A stretch of DNA of 64,000 bases from Portevinia maculata (taxonomy: Eukaryota > Arthropoda > Insecta > Diptera > Syrphidae), in assembly GCA_949715645.1 (NCBI GenBank), contig OX454528.1, forward strand, positions 69,781,888 through 69,845,887, in the 5' to 3' direction. Shown here piece by piece: positions 10,998-22,289 of the stretch. The position numbers and the translations under genes are program-made. Position 1 is the first letter of the stretch. Each line of letters opens with the position of its first letter. The notes beneath the pieces are model-generated. The model was not told where the DNA came from. It did no database searches and saw only the letters and a program-made list of their open reading frames with translations.

Positions 10998-11604
10998 TAT
11001 TAATTTATTCACAAGACTACGTAAATCACTCCGTCTGACAAAAACAATAAAACTAAATGCACGATTTAACACGTTCGACGCTCTCATAACAGACAAAACA
11101 GTTTTTTTAACCGTTTTAAATGAGGTACAGTTCCTTAAAATCTACTTGGTTTTGCAGTGAACCCACCAGGAAATATGAGAAAAATTATATTGTATGTGGT
11201 TTCTTTGTGAAACCACTAGGAAGAAAATGGTTACAAGAAGTAAATAGTAATACTCTAATGGCCGTACGGCAAATTCTTTAGATTGAATGAATGGTGTCCT
11301 CACAATCAGGATGACAGATTACTTACATGCGCTTCAACCTTTTTGTTAAAAAAATATTATTCAACTCTTTATTAAAGTGCATTAAATGATACTAAATAAT
11401 TGTTTATATAAAGAGAAAAAAACATGGATTTATATTGCCGTCAGCCGATAGATTAATATTCCATGATTCATTTTGTAAATTAAAAAGAAAAAAATACCAA
11501 TGAAAAACATTGACCTAGTATCTTTACAAAGAGTGGATAAAAAATTAATGATTCTGATTATACATGTTTCAGTTTCTTCTGTTTTTGATATTCATATATA
11601 TAAA
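10992..11604. other. AT-rich stretch without recognised gene
   Basis: I see no conserved coding motif. The stretch separates the jockey poly-A tail from the next repeat. Confidence 0.4.
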
Positions 11605-12002
11605 TAACTGCTGACCTGGCAAACGTTGTTTTGCCATATAAATCATTTCTAGTGAACGTTGTGGTAGGGGAATGAAAAATAACTGACTTATTGTAAGTGT
11701 GTGGGGATGTGGTCTATGACTGAAAGAGGAATGGAGCGCTGTAGACGATGACGGCCTATAAAAAAACCAAAACAGCAACTTTTAATTTTTTTAATTCATT
11801 TGTCTTTATTAACTTAACTAATATATAAATTAACCCATTTATTACCAAAGACATTTAAAATTAAAATTAAAATTTTTTTGTAATATCAGTTTATTAGTGT
11901 CGAAGGAATACAAAAATATTTTTTTAATTTTTTAAAAAAAGTAGAAAGTTTTTAAGCTGTACCCAAGCAGGTACATTGGAAAAATATGGTTGCTAATTTT
12001 TG

Positions 12003-13490
12003 ACATGAAATTTCTTAACGCATTTTTTTTCGACACACAGACCTATGTTGCAGAACTCACAATCGCATGGGGCATACTCCGCATCGAAGAGACTTTTCAA
12101 TTTTCCTTGGAAAATAATGCCCTTCAGATAAAGCAGCGCTTGCTTGCAGATATGGAGCGTTTTGATGTCGAAGGTTGGAGAACTGAATATCTTCTAAGAT
12201 AATATAGAGGAATATCTCTTTGAAACGATAAAAGTCATCTTCGGAATCAGCTGCGACTTTATATAGTTTCCAAGCGTTCACCAATGTAGAGCTTAGCATT
12301 GACGTAAAAAGCGCCCGCCACCACTTTTTGCCTCGAATTTTGAAATTGACACACTGGTCGTGTAATTCAACGCCACCCATAGGTACCATTATTATAATCC
12401 GCAATAAGGTTCGGCTGCTGAATGAACATTTTTCTTTTTTCTACTGATGACCAACGTTTGACATACTGCTTGGGCGGAATAGTATGCTCCCATAATGACA
12501 ATAATATTATCACTCCATTTTACAAAAAGAAAATTCTTGTTTACGTCGTATACGTGCTCAAAATGGCCTCTTTCTCTTTTTGAATACTTCATTCAGCTTC
12601 AATTGACATTTTTTCTGTTCGGTTTTCTCTTGCTGTCCCTGTAGCTCTGAAGCCCTTCTCTGTCAACAATCGCAAAAGCTTATGAGAAGTAAAATAGTTG
12701 TCAAAATATAGTATGTGATCAGAAGGAAATATAACTTTTTCTAGAAGCTCAAGTACAACTCGAGATCCCAGTGGCATACATTTTTATTTTTTTTTTAATA
12801 CACTATCAGCATTGTGTCGTGGCAGAAATTGCCAGCACTAAAAGTGCTCTCACAGGCTCATCATTTAGTGCAGGTGTTAGTAAGAACAAATCAATTAAAA
12901 ATACAATAATTATGCACATATAAAATACTAACACAGGCACAAAATAATGCAAACAATTTAAGCCATTAAAGCATTATTACGCAAAATATTTTTCAGCTTA
13001 ATTTTACTAACATGCATGTCAATCACATGATCATTTAGATTATAGATTCTACTCATGCGACTAATAGGCTCATGCCTCCCATAAAGCATATGTAACAAAT
13101 CAGCGTTCACATTTTTGCACCACAATAAGTATCAAAGTTATATAGGTAACCACAACTATCTAATCGTCAGCATCCAGTTCTTGAAACCAAAACGAACAGG
13201 TTTTCCTCTTATGAACTGTTACGAAGAATGGTGGCCAAAATACTTGATCATGACTACATCAATGGATAATTTTTCGTGCATGAAGCCCCATTGATGATAT
13301 CTTTGGCACAAAAGGTCTTAGCTTTGCCATTTTGTCTCCAGCATCTAATTGATTATTATCTGCAAAATGAATTTTTTGATTTCATAAAAACGATTTCGCG
13401 ACATGTTGTTTGCTACCAATGCGGTTCTTGTATCCTCATCTTATTTCCAATACATGGACTCCCTGGGCATTGAGTGGTAGCCACTGTAGA
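12003..13490 (-). pseudogene. piggyBac-type transposase, decayed copy 2
   Basis: The minus strand from about 13490 reads MSRNRFYEIKKFI and KPVRFGFKNWML in broken frames. After a ~340-bp insertion it continues with LYFDNYFTSHKLL (12589-12777), FVKWSDN (12392-12592) and MGGVELHDQCVNFKIRGKKW (12057-12404), ending near 12003 with a cysteine-rich tail (CDCEFCNIGLCVEKKC). These are the piggyBac DDE core and C-terminal zinc-binding domain. At least four frame changes or stops make it a pseudogene. Confidence 0.75.
12780..13125 (-). mobile_element. Retroposon-like insertion in the piggyBac relic
   Basis: About 340 bp interrupts the transposase. On the minus strand it ends in an A-rich run (T-rich on plus at 12781-12797), as expected of a retroposed 3' end, preceded by a frame ending LKNILRNNALMA. 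I cannot assign a family. Confidence 0.4.
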
Positions 13491-13954
13491 ACATTATGCC
13501 TTATGAAAATTTCCAAGTCTTCTTTTTGGAAAAATTATTCCCACAAAATTTTGCACGCATAGAGTATAATAGTATTTTTAATTGTCGTTTAATAATAAAC
13601 AAACTTATAAATGATAAATAAAAATCGGCCACTGAGAGTTGAAGATTATTACAGGAGGAGTTTGGTTACAAACACTGTGACACGTAATTTTATATATATA
13701 GATAATATTATAAATAATAATTCATAAAGCTATTGCGATATTTAGAGGCGTGCATACCATATTGCGAGAGCAACCTCCACTCAGAGAAACCGTTTAGCAA
13801 ATCGTTCGTTTATTGAAGTATGAGAGAGCTCTTGGAGAAATGCAGTCTTCTAATTTTGAGAAGTAAGTTAAGTTTGGGTCAAAATTCTCAGTTCTGATCC
13901 TGAAGGTTTTGCTAATATCGGTCTATAAAGGCTTCTAGATGCAAGCAAATGACA

Positions 13955-14702
13955 TAAGAGTAAGTCCCGAACTCTTTTTCGGGACTTATATCTCACTTTT
14001 TATCCTGTTTATTTTTCGTTTGATGGAGGAGTATTGAACCAAATGCGCTAATTCTGGCATTTTCAAACACTTTGCGCATCGAATACTTGTTTTGCAGTTG
14101 CTCCTCTTTTGTTCAATGCCGAGCAATCACTTTTAATCGAATTCATTAATTTCATTACATCCTCCTGGTCAGCGTGTGGGTGTAATGCATCGCTTGTTTG
14201 TACAATCCCATTGGCCTCAGAATCCATTTTAACGTTGCTTTGCAAGTTTTAATATCGCATGTATATTTCTTTTTTGTTTTGTGTATCTTCACCTTTCTGC
14301 ACATACAATAATGCTTTCCAGCATTTACATATAGCATACAACTATTTTTTTCTGAGCCCTTGTATGAACTCAAAAGCACTAGTTTCAAAAATGAAATGTT
14401 GTGTCCTTTCTGTCGACAAATTATAAAAAGCACTTGTTTTATTTATTTGTAGAATTACCAAGTTTTGACGGTTTGTTGAAAATGTTTTTTTTAATTGGTA
14501 TTAATTGTTTTTGTTCGTTAATTAAGTTTATCTTAAACTTATAAACACAAATAAAATATTTCCAATTGTTTAATTTCATTCAAGACTTGTACCCAATTTT
14601 TAACGATTCAAATTCGGGACTTATATCCCAATAGGGTGTGACATATGTCCCGAACTCAATTCGGGACTTTTTTCCTACTAAAAGATTTCGGGACTTATGT
14701 CC
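13955..14702 (-). mobile_element. Mutator-like (FLYWCH-bearing) DNA element remnant
   Basis: Ends carry inverted copies of a motif built on AAGTCCCGAA: ACATAAGAGTAAGTCCCGAA at ~13951 and, inverted, TTCGGGACTTATGTCC at ~14687. Extra copies occur at ~13983, ~14611 and ~14650. Between them a minus-strand frame (14063-14433, with a frameshift near 14230) reads LLSSYKGSEKNSC..Y and YTCDIKTCKATLK followed by DALHPHADQEDVMKL, which resembles a FLYWCH zinc finger. FLYWCH domains occur in Phantom-type Mutator transposons. No transposase core is left. Confidence 0.5.
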
Positions 14703-14799
14703 ATGCGTCGTTAACTCAGTTCTCATAGAAACGTTTGCCTTTCTGGGCTATAAATTTATTTTATCAGGCATTGACATTTTTCAGAGTTAGGTTTAGTTG

Positions 14800-15540
14800 C
14801 ACATAATGTTGTACTGCAAGATCAAACCAGTCTTTAAAAGGTTTAAGTTTACAGCGGACAGCATACTTTAGCAGTTGGTTTTGGGGATTGGTGTAATGGC
14901 GCTTTATTATCTTGGGAATATAATCTGCATTAGCTTTCAGATTTTTGTAACAGATTTGGGGGATTCCTGATTCAACGTAAATTGCATAGTTGTGGACTTT
15001 TGCGGGGAGATAAACAGGCGTTTAAAGAAAAAATATTCTAGGCTTTCAAATTGTTTGATTTTTCAAATCCAAAAATTTGATTTGCATAACAAAGGCAAGT
15101 GTTAATGTTGGCATGGAAAACCTTACTTTACATTATCCACGTTTTTGTTGCAATATAATGCTGTTTTGGCTATGAACACTTTATCTTTCACATGCAAGCC
15201 GAGATTATGGGTTAATACAAAACCTTGGTTGACGACCTCAACGGGTTCTTCTGGCAGTTGCCAATTTTCATTTGGTAAAGTTCTGCTGCGAACTAAATGT
15301 TGGAAATATATGATTTTTGTCAAAGCGGTGTTGACCTTCAAGTCCCAGGATTCGTTTAGTTTATTAATCTGCAGCTGCAGCGTATGTGGATTATCTGTAA
15401 GAATAGCGATATCATCAGCATATAACAAAACTTTGATTGAAACGTCCCCGATAGTAACACCACCAGGCAAGTATTCATACGGATCATTAATCAAAAGTGT
15501 GAAAAGAATGGGGCTGAGAACGCAACCATGAGGATAAATT
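14800..15540 (-). pseudogene. Non-LTR reverse transcriptase fragment (palm to C-terminus)
   Basis: A 123-codon open part (15123-15494) contains the RT catalytic box KVLLYADDIAIL, preceded in frame by CVLSPILFTLLIND. It then runs through VEVVNQGFVLTHNLGLHV to a C-terminal region in shifted frames (LYVESGIPQICYK, KANADYIPKIIKRHYT). The layout resembles RTE/CR1-group endonuclease-RT proteins. The endonuclease and the first RT half are missing. Confidence 0.7.
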
Positions 15541-15556
15541 CATTATGTTGTTTTGA

Positions 15557-15868
15557 ATGAATAACCTTACATTCGTTACCACGTCAAGTGGACGGCTGGA
15601 GTTACAGCGCTGTTTCACGGTTCGCCGCAACCGATCATCAGACTCCTTCGGTGGTGCTGGTCTGTCTTGTTTCCTTCATTTTATCCCGAAAATCCATTTC
15701 TTTCACTGGGATTCGAACATTCCCCCCCATACAAAGCTCCTGGAGACTCTCACCCAACGACCTAGCCGAATTTATCAACAAATCCGGCATCATGAGCTAG
15801 CTTTAAACCAACGAGGACATTACAGTAGGCCCAGTGTGGCCGCGGTGATAAGGATACTAAGTCGTTGA
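15557..15868 (-). repeat. Repeat with B-box-like tRNA motif; shares 3' block with 18280-18381
   Basis: The minus strand contains GTTCGAATCCC (near 15703-15713), a match to the RNA polymerase III B box of tRNA genes, so this may be a tRNA-derived SINE. The block at about 15765-15860, including CCGGCATCATGAGCTAGC and AGGCCCAGTGT, recurs at about 18283-18381. Confidence 0.4.
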
Positions 15869-15869
15869 A

Positions 15870-16505
15870 GGCATCTCCATTAACCAACAAAAAATTCCAG
15901 GCTCCGAAACATCCAGTCATAGCACCATAGTAGCTAAAAGAAGAAAATTAGAGAACCTATACTCCATCCGGAAATAATAGTCAGTACAGCGCTTAAGGGG
16001 AGAGAGAAATATGGTCAGTGCGGTCGCTACGTTCTCTAAGTATGCCACCATTTGGTGGTCATGACAGAGCGACAAGTTTATGTAAAGCTTTATAGCCAGA
16101 GGGAGAAGCAAACGTCCTATCTTCACTGTACTGACTAATAATTCCAGACAGAGTATAGTTCGTAGACCCGGTGGTGGTGTAAGAGTGGGTTGGTGGAGAA
16201 GTGATGGACTGGTTAGGAAGAATTCAGCGTGGCAGTTTTTTTTTTATTTCGAGCGGCCGTCTTGCAGGAGAATTCTTCCTTGTAAATTGCAAAATAAAGT
16301 ACAGTGACATCAGTGCGAAGACACTACATAAAATAAAAACTAAATAAAAACTAAATAACATATTTTGTCTAAAAGAAATAATAAAAAAAAAATAATATAT
16401 GAAATAAATTATAAACGAATAATTTACATGCTCTAAGCAGCAAGCATCGCAAGCAGAAAGCATTTTCATACACATGAACGACCAGCTGATGAACGGGGAC
16501 AGTGT
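15870..16505. other. Noncoding stretch
   Basis: No recognised gene. A 94-codon minus-strand frame (16224-16508) is low-complexity and hydrophobic, and I do not believe it. Confidence 0.4.
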
Positions 16506-16507
16506 CA

Positions 16508-17034
16508 ATAGCCGTGTTTTGGTGAAAGGTTTATATCCAGGTCAGCTACATTTAACACGTAAACAATTACAAAAAGGAGTGCTGATGATAAAGAGGTCAG
16601 CAGTCGAGGACTAAGACGGAGTGAACATAAAGTGTTGATGCCATGAAGCGACTAGATGGCGGCAAAACAAGTTGGGAGCAAAATTATTCCCATTGTTAGG
16701 CAGAGATAGTGGATGTGTTCGTCGATTAAATAAAAAATCCTCATTTCAAAAAAAATTATGCGAAGAAAATTAAAAAAAAAATTGGCAAAAATAAGCATCC
16801 GTTCTTTTCCTTGCAGTCAAACACAAAGGATTATATGATGTTCAAAAATCTTTCAAAAAATACGTTTGGATTTGCATCCTTGCTTTAATAATAATCCAAA
16901 TTGCACTCTTTTAAAGTACAAATACTGCGAACAAATCCTTAAAAATGAAAAGTGAATATAGAATACGATCTACCTAGTTGTTTTATTGTAAAATTATGAG
17001 CTAGCTATACACTTATCAACAAAACACGGCTAAT
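16508..17034. mobile_element. Small inverted-repeat element (MITE candidate)
   Basis: AGCCGTGTTTTGGTG at ~16511 is mirrored by CAACAAAACACGGCT ending ~17033, with one mismatch. The ~525 bp between them are noncoding. No transposase, so the class is unknown; a target duplication is not clear. Confidence 0.45.
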
Positions 17035-17191
17035 ATTGTATCACCGTTGTACAATTTGATTTAGGCTTTGTCTCTTCTGCACTTATTTGTTTATTTCGTA
17101 CACGATTCATTTCTATGTTTCTCTATTATGCACAGTTTTTATTCTGTTTTGATTAATATGTTCTTTCTTTGTAATACCTTTTAGTGTATTG

Positions 17192-17219
17192 CTGATGATG
17201 AGTCAAATAAGACTCGAAA
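17192..17219 (+). ncRNA. Hammerhead-ribozyme-like core
   Basis: CTGATGA at 17192-17198 is followed by one extra T, then GAGTC-AAATAA-GACTC (a perfect 5-bp stem II) and GAAA at 17216-17219. This is the hammerhead core order CUGAUGA-stem II-GAAA. The extra T and a weak, AU-rich stem I with a poorly defined stem III make activity doubtful. No Penelope-type gene was seen nearby. Confidence 0.3.
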
Positions 17220-17239
17220 TGCATTCAAATATATAAAAT

Positions 17240-18060
17240 CAATTTGACGAAGCAAGTAACATGTTTTTTTTTTGTTTTTAATTTGTTAAACACCTTTCGT
17301 CTTTAAAATAAATTGAATAGAATATTTAGCTTATGAAATAAATTACAAAAAAATAATATAACAATTTTGCTGTTTAAGAAATAAGATTCAGCGAGTGTGA
17401 GATTATAGGAACCTATCAGGAAACGAGAGTTCAAGGAAAAACCGAAAATATATTTTTCTTTTTCAGCCTGTACCAGAGAGGATAGATCTACGAGTATCAT
17501 CATTCGCGCAGAGCAACGTAAATCCTTATTACGATCAATCGTAATTCATTTTGATTTTTGCTTGTGGGTAACCATTCGTGAGTCGTAAGACTTACCAGTT
17601 GCATTCAGTATCTACTCGTTTTATTATTTTTTTTTAAATATTTCTTTACTCGTTTTATTCATTTTTTGTTAATAGATTTCTTAAGTAAATGGTAGGGGTA
17701 GCCGAACATGGAGTCATCATTTATGCATATTGAAGCAGGCATATCTATGTAGGTGGGGTTATACCTACTACCTTTATGTATATATTTATGAGTGATTAAT
17801 CTTCCGACAGTGGAGTAAATAAATAAAGTTTAACTTGAAAGATATCTGTAGTCAATAGGATCAATGATCGTCATGGGAAGGGTTGGCAACGGGATTCACC
17901 ATCAGCCGAATCCTGAAGCGAGTGGTGTGCATTAGGTCTTCCTTTTCTCTCTTTCATTTATTTTTCAAATCTCCTGTAAAGAAACAGCACGTTAAGTTTT
18001 GTTCTGGATCCAACCGATGTAAAATAAAGAATCCTTACTAAACCTTCTCCCTCTCCATCT
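17240..18060. other. Noncoding stretch
   Basis: AT-rich, no recognised gene or repeat. Confidence 0.4.
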
Positions 18061-18282
18061 ATACATCTGCCAAAAGCAACGGCAAACGCCTACATGCTCA
18101 TCTCAATAGTTTATGAAAGCAACTCTAAACTAATCCTGTCAGACCTGGTTTACGAACTCTATGGGAATGATTTACACTTTTACCTACAACTGTCAAAGAC
18201 CTCTCTACACGGGAGTATGGAAAAATCAACTCCGTTGTTGAAGCTGATGAAGCTATTTGACATAACTGCTCACTCAAAGACC

Positions 18283-18381
18283 TATCCGAATTTATCCAAA
18301 AATCCGGCATCATGAGCTAGCTTTAAACCAAAACGAGGACATCACAATAGGCCCAGTGTAGCCGCGGTGTTAGGGATAGTA
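18283..18381. repeat. Second copy of the 15.8-kb repeat block
   Basis: About 100 bp including CCGGCATCATGAGCTAGC and ATAGGCCCAGTGTAGCC closely match 15765-15860, in the same orientation and ~2.5 kb away. Upstream similarity fades quickly. Confidence 0.55.
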
Positions 18382-18384
18382 AGT

Positions 18385-19403
18385 CCCAACTCTCTTGTCA
18401 ATCTAATCTAATGTAGAACTTTACTTTCAACCGCTAAAATAAAATTATGTTGATTGTCATTGCAGTACGAATTAATATTTATTTCGTTCTTTCTTATCGA
18501 ATGCTACGTGTTTTCAATTCTTTTTCGTTTTCATCATAACATTCCAAATGATTTCCAACTGGGTCGTCCCATTAACTACTTGCCAGCTGTACTTAACTGC
18601 CAGACATGTACAATTGTACACCAACCCAGTTGCAATTATCGTAATCGAAATAGCCAATTGAAATGGGGTTATTAATTTTTTCAGCAGTTATAATAAATGA
18701 TTCGATTCTCACCATTGGTCGTTATTACAATACTCTTCGACAGCGATCCCAGTGACATAATATTACCTTCCCAATTTAGTGAACTGCTATAGCAAAAGCA
18801 ATAAGAGTAAGAGGAAAAAAATCTGTCGTAAAAGCAAATATTTAACGAGCGTAACCTGAAGACAACGCTGACGTAAGAATCAGCTCGGATATAATAAGGA
18901 CAAACAACTTAGATAAATGCTTAAGTAAAGGATAAAATGAACACCCAGTTTATCATATAAATAAAACAAACGAGTGTAAGAGAAAATAACTATTATTTAC
19001 AAGGATATGAAATATGATATTTCTAAAAGGATTACAAGTTCCTTTCCCATAAACTATTATCAAGTGCTTGTGAGTAGATGCAGTGCCTTTTCCTGGTGAA
19101 CAATACATTAACACATTTTCAAAACATAAAATGGAGGATTTCGAAAACTCTCATTACGGAGTGTGATATGATTACACAAAAAAGAATTATCTTTTTTACG
19201 TGATTATGAACGTAATGTGTACAATGAACATTATGTATGTAAAGTACAGATGTAAAGGGCCTTTCATTAGCGACTTGACAACTTCAAACGTTCAGTGTGA
19301 ACGCACCCTTAAACCGATTACCGAACCGTCAATGTCAAAATATTCAGTAAAATCAACATTTTCATTATGGTGAAGTGCACGGAGGAACAACGTTTATAAA
19401 CAA
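18385..19403. other. Noncoding stretch
   Basis: No recognised gene. AT-rich with scattered stops in all frames. Confidence 0.4.
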
Positions 19404-20189
19404 CTAGCTGCACGCGCCCGGCTTTGCCCGTGCCCGAGAATTCTATTGGCCAATATGTTCAAGTAGACTTCCTTATTATTGTCTATATATGTTGGCTAAT
19501 GTTGCTACGCCTAAGAAAAGAAGACCGATTTTGGCCAAACTTCACAGAATCACTCTCAGGCCAATACCGAAGATTGCCTGATTTGAGCTCAACCCGTGAA
19601 AGGGACTGCACGTTTTTCTCCGCATGGCTTAGGCCCCTCACACACCTTTGTTGTTCCGCTTAGCGTAGGTGCTTGTTGTCTGGCAGGCGCCTATGTCAGC
19701 TTACTTTGCGAATCAAACAAAAAAGCGAAACTAAAAAACTTCGATAGAATCACTTTTCATTTACTTTCACACCAATTGTTATCAATGTGGGAAAAGCAAC
19801 TTTCCGATGTCCGATTCACAAAAAAAAATTAAAAAAAATTCAATGAGTTATTTGAATACAACTTTGAACAAACGATATCTCAAGAATGAAAGAGCGCACA
19901 AACACCACAATAGGCTTGAAACGTTCGTGTGGTCTCCCTCTATCATATGCGCGTCCTGATAACAAAATAGGTGACGTCTGTACGATGGTTTTTTTTATAT
20001 TTGCGGTCTCTGTATCTGCATCAGAATTTACACGCATACGCACATATGTATGTGTACTCACTCAAATGCCCATAATTCACACACCGATGCAGATACAAAC
20101 ATCGCACATAGAAAATATCCTTTGTACGGACGTCACCTTTCTTGGAAAAAAAAACTCAAATATGGATTGATTTTTATATATATAGATTA
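19404..20189 (+). mobile_element. CTAGCTG-type non-autonomous element, complete-looking copy
   Basis: Begins AACTAGCTGCACGCGCCCGG and ends with TTTTTATATATATAGATTA, the same end pair as the element at 11.6-13.7 kb, with ~785 bp between. Open frames inside have no family motifs. Confidence 0.5.
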
Positions 20190-20457
20190 AGATTTACTAC
20201 CGAATTTCCGAGTCGGTGGTCGCAACTTTAAAGCCCCTTTGCTGATACTGTTCTTAAATCTGTTTCATAAATAAGTTTAACTTAAGTTCTAAGTGCAACT
20301 TAATTTATTTTCAGTTGTCAGAAAATATTTAAGTTGTACTTAGCTAAGATAAATATAAATGTCAAATAAACTTCAAATGAGTTTCATTTCAGTGCACAAA
20401 GTGAAATTGGAAGATTTTTTAATATAAAGTTTTAGTTTTTCGATAATGGCAGATAAA

Positions 20458-21353
20458 AACATAGGGACGGGCCACAGTCCGCTTGGGCGAACTGTTGGAT
20501 ACCCTATTCTTATTCCTATCCCTAATAAGTGGGCGTGACAAAAGTCTAAGTATGGTTGAATTGTTAAGAACGCTCTACATTTATAGGATTTTATAAAAAA
20601 AAACGCTCCCTAGCTCAAACTTGGGTGTTTCAATAAAATTGTTTTATTTAATTATGGGCGTGTCAGTAGGCGGATTTAAAAAAAAATTAACACATGAGAA
20701 TAAAGGGCCCCCAGAGAGTATATATTATAAATTTCAGCTACCTAGCTCAAACTTTGAATTTTCAAAAAAAAAAAAAAAAAAAAATTGTGGGCGTGTCAGT
20801 GGGCGGATTTTGAAAATATTTACACATGAGCATAAAGGGCCCGTAGAGAGTATATATTATAAATTTCAGCTCCCTAGCTCAAACTTTGGATTTTCAAAAA
20901 TTAATATACCTACCCTTAGAATAGGGTATACAAAAATTGTTTTATATATTTGTGGGCGTGTCAGTGGGCGGATTTTGAATTTTTTTTATACCGAGCAGTT
21001 CTAGGAGTCATAGATCATATATAAAAAATTTCACCTTTCTAGCTCAAAATTCGATTTTTTCCAAAATTTTGTTTTTTTGAGTTTGTGGGCGTGTCTGTGG
21101 GCGGATTTCAAAAATTCGTAAACTTGATTATTTCGGGACCCTAGAGAGTATATGGTTAAAATTTTAGCTCTCTAGGTCCAGTTTAAAGGCCTAATTTTGG
21201 CCGACAGACGGACGGACGGACGGACGGACATGGCTAGATCGACATTACTATAGATTTGATCATAAATATAGTAACTTTTAGGGGTCTACGGGCAATATTA
21301 AGGTATGTTACAAACAATGCGTCAAAATTAATATACCCTTAGAATAGGGTATA
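20458..21353 (-). mobile_element. DINE-1/INE-1-like element, copy C
   Basis: Same family as copy A, inserted in the Harbinger element. It has the terminal stem-loop (left end), modules, the GACG block near 21206-21228 and TATACCC end at 21353. An extra copy of the 5' terminal sequence (TATACCCTATTCTAAGGG on minus, 20902-20933) interrupts one module. Confidence 0.8.
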
Positions 21354-21403
21354 AAAAGAGTGAGAAATCCAAATTTTTCGTTAAATTAAAAACGCACGCT
21401 TCT

Positions 21404-21757
21404 TCAATGCGCGTATATGTGCATTACTTTTATTTTTGTAGTGTTAATAACTAGCCCGTGGCCATGGCACCACTTGGTTACAGTGTCTAGATGCATTCGA
21501 AGTATCTCTACTGCTGAGTCTAACTGTGTATGTTTGAGTATGATAGCTTTATCGACTGCATATGAAAAGGCTGTATTGTTGTTTAATAACCGTAACAGTT
21601 CATTCGCGAACAAAATATACAGCATGGGTCCCAGTTTCCAACCTTTTGGAACACCATATGCACTAGATTTTTCTGGACTCAAGGTCGTTGAGATCTTGAC
21701 CTTAATCGGCCTAGCAGTTAGGAAGCTCTTGAGCCAGCCAGACAAATATCCCCTCAC
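21404..21757 (-). pseudogene. Non-LTR reverse transcriptase fragment
   Basis: 117 codons reading WLKSFLTARPIKVKI, YGVPKGWKLGPMLYILFANEL and FSYAVDKAIIL, the RT palm region around the usual YADD box, here YAVD, so a catalytic aspartate is lost. The C-terminal motif GHGLVINTTKIKVM follows. It is embedded in the Harbinger element between the DINE-1 copy and the Myb-like frame. Confidence 0.7.
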
Positions 21758-21763
21758 TAATTC

Positions 21764-21919
21764 TTAATAATAGAAAACAAAAAAACAGACGGAGTAACTT
21801 GGAAAAAAAATGAAGCGGCTTGGGCACGAATTACCGCTACCTTTAATTCCCAATCGGCGTCTGCATGTTACAGCAGTATTGAAGCGCTTAAAAAATTCTA
21901 CCAAGCATACAAAAAATAA
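21764..21919 (+). pseudogene. Myb/SANT-like (Harbinger accessory) protein fragment
   Basis: About 51 codons, no ATG in view: ENKKTDGVTWKKNEAAWARI continuing with TATFNSQ and ending LKKFYQAYKK-stop. This matches the N-terminal Myb_DNA-bind_5/apontic-type fold. Harbinger transposons encode such a Myb-like partner that brings the transposase to the DNA ends. It is opposite in strand to, and inside the same inverted repeats as, the transposase. It looks truncated at its left edge by the RT fragment. Confidence 0.6.
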
Positions 21920-22289
21920 ATAAGGAAGATGGCCGATGCTCTGCCGCGCAACGGTGATTGAGTAATGGTGTCATCAAGTACGTTTTTTGTGGGTAAGCGG
22001 AATCACATGATTGAACTATTTTATATTATTGAAAATGTAATAGAAACCAATTGTTTTACCCAAAATAACGCAGTCTGCGAAATCTGGTTTTCTAACTTAG
22101 CCCTTACTCTGCTACTGTTAAATATTGTGGAATCATGAGTGGAACCAGGCCACCCTGCAACCACATTAGTAATCATCATGTTTGCAGTGCATATCCCCTG
22201 GACATTTACTGAAAAGTAGCTTTATCTGTTTCTGAATATTTCGCCTTCTAATCTACCTGAAAAGAACTTTCATTTTATATGCAGTAAAA

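Larger units (their letters stand above)
11605..13702 (+). mobile_element. CTAGCTGAC-type non-autonomous element interrupted by a piggyBac
   Basis: Starts with ACTGCTGACCTGGCAAACG (~11608) and ends with CACTGTGACACG then TTTTATATATATAGATA (~13702), the paired end signature of a repeat common in arthropod genomes whose class I cannot name with certainty. Most of its length is a piggyBac relic, so the original body was short. Boundaries are approximate. Confidence 0.45.

Noticed and set aside
20621..21004. 127-codon plus-strand frame with internal repeats
   Set aside because: It is a read-through of the tandem modules of DINE-1 copy C. The same open pattern recurs in copy E at 48409 and is explained by repeat structure.
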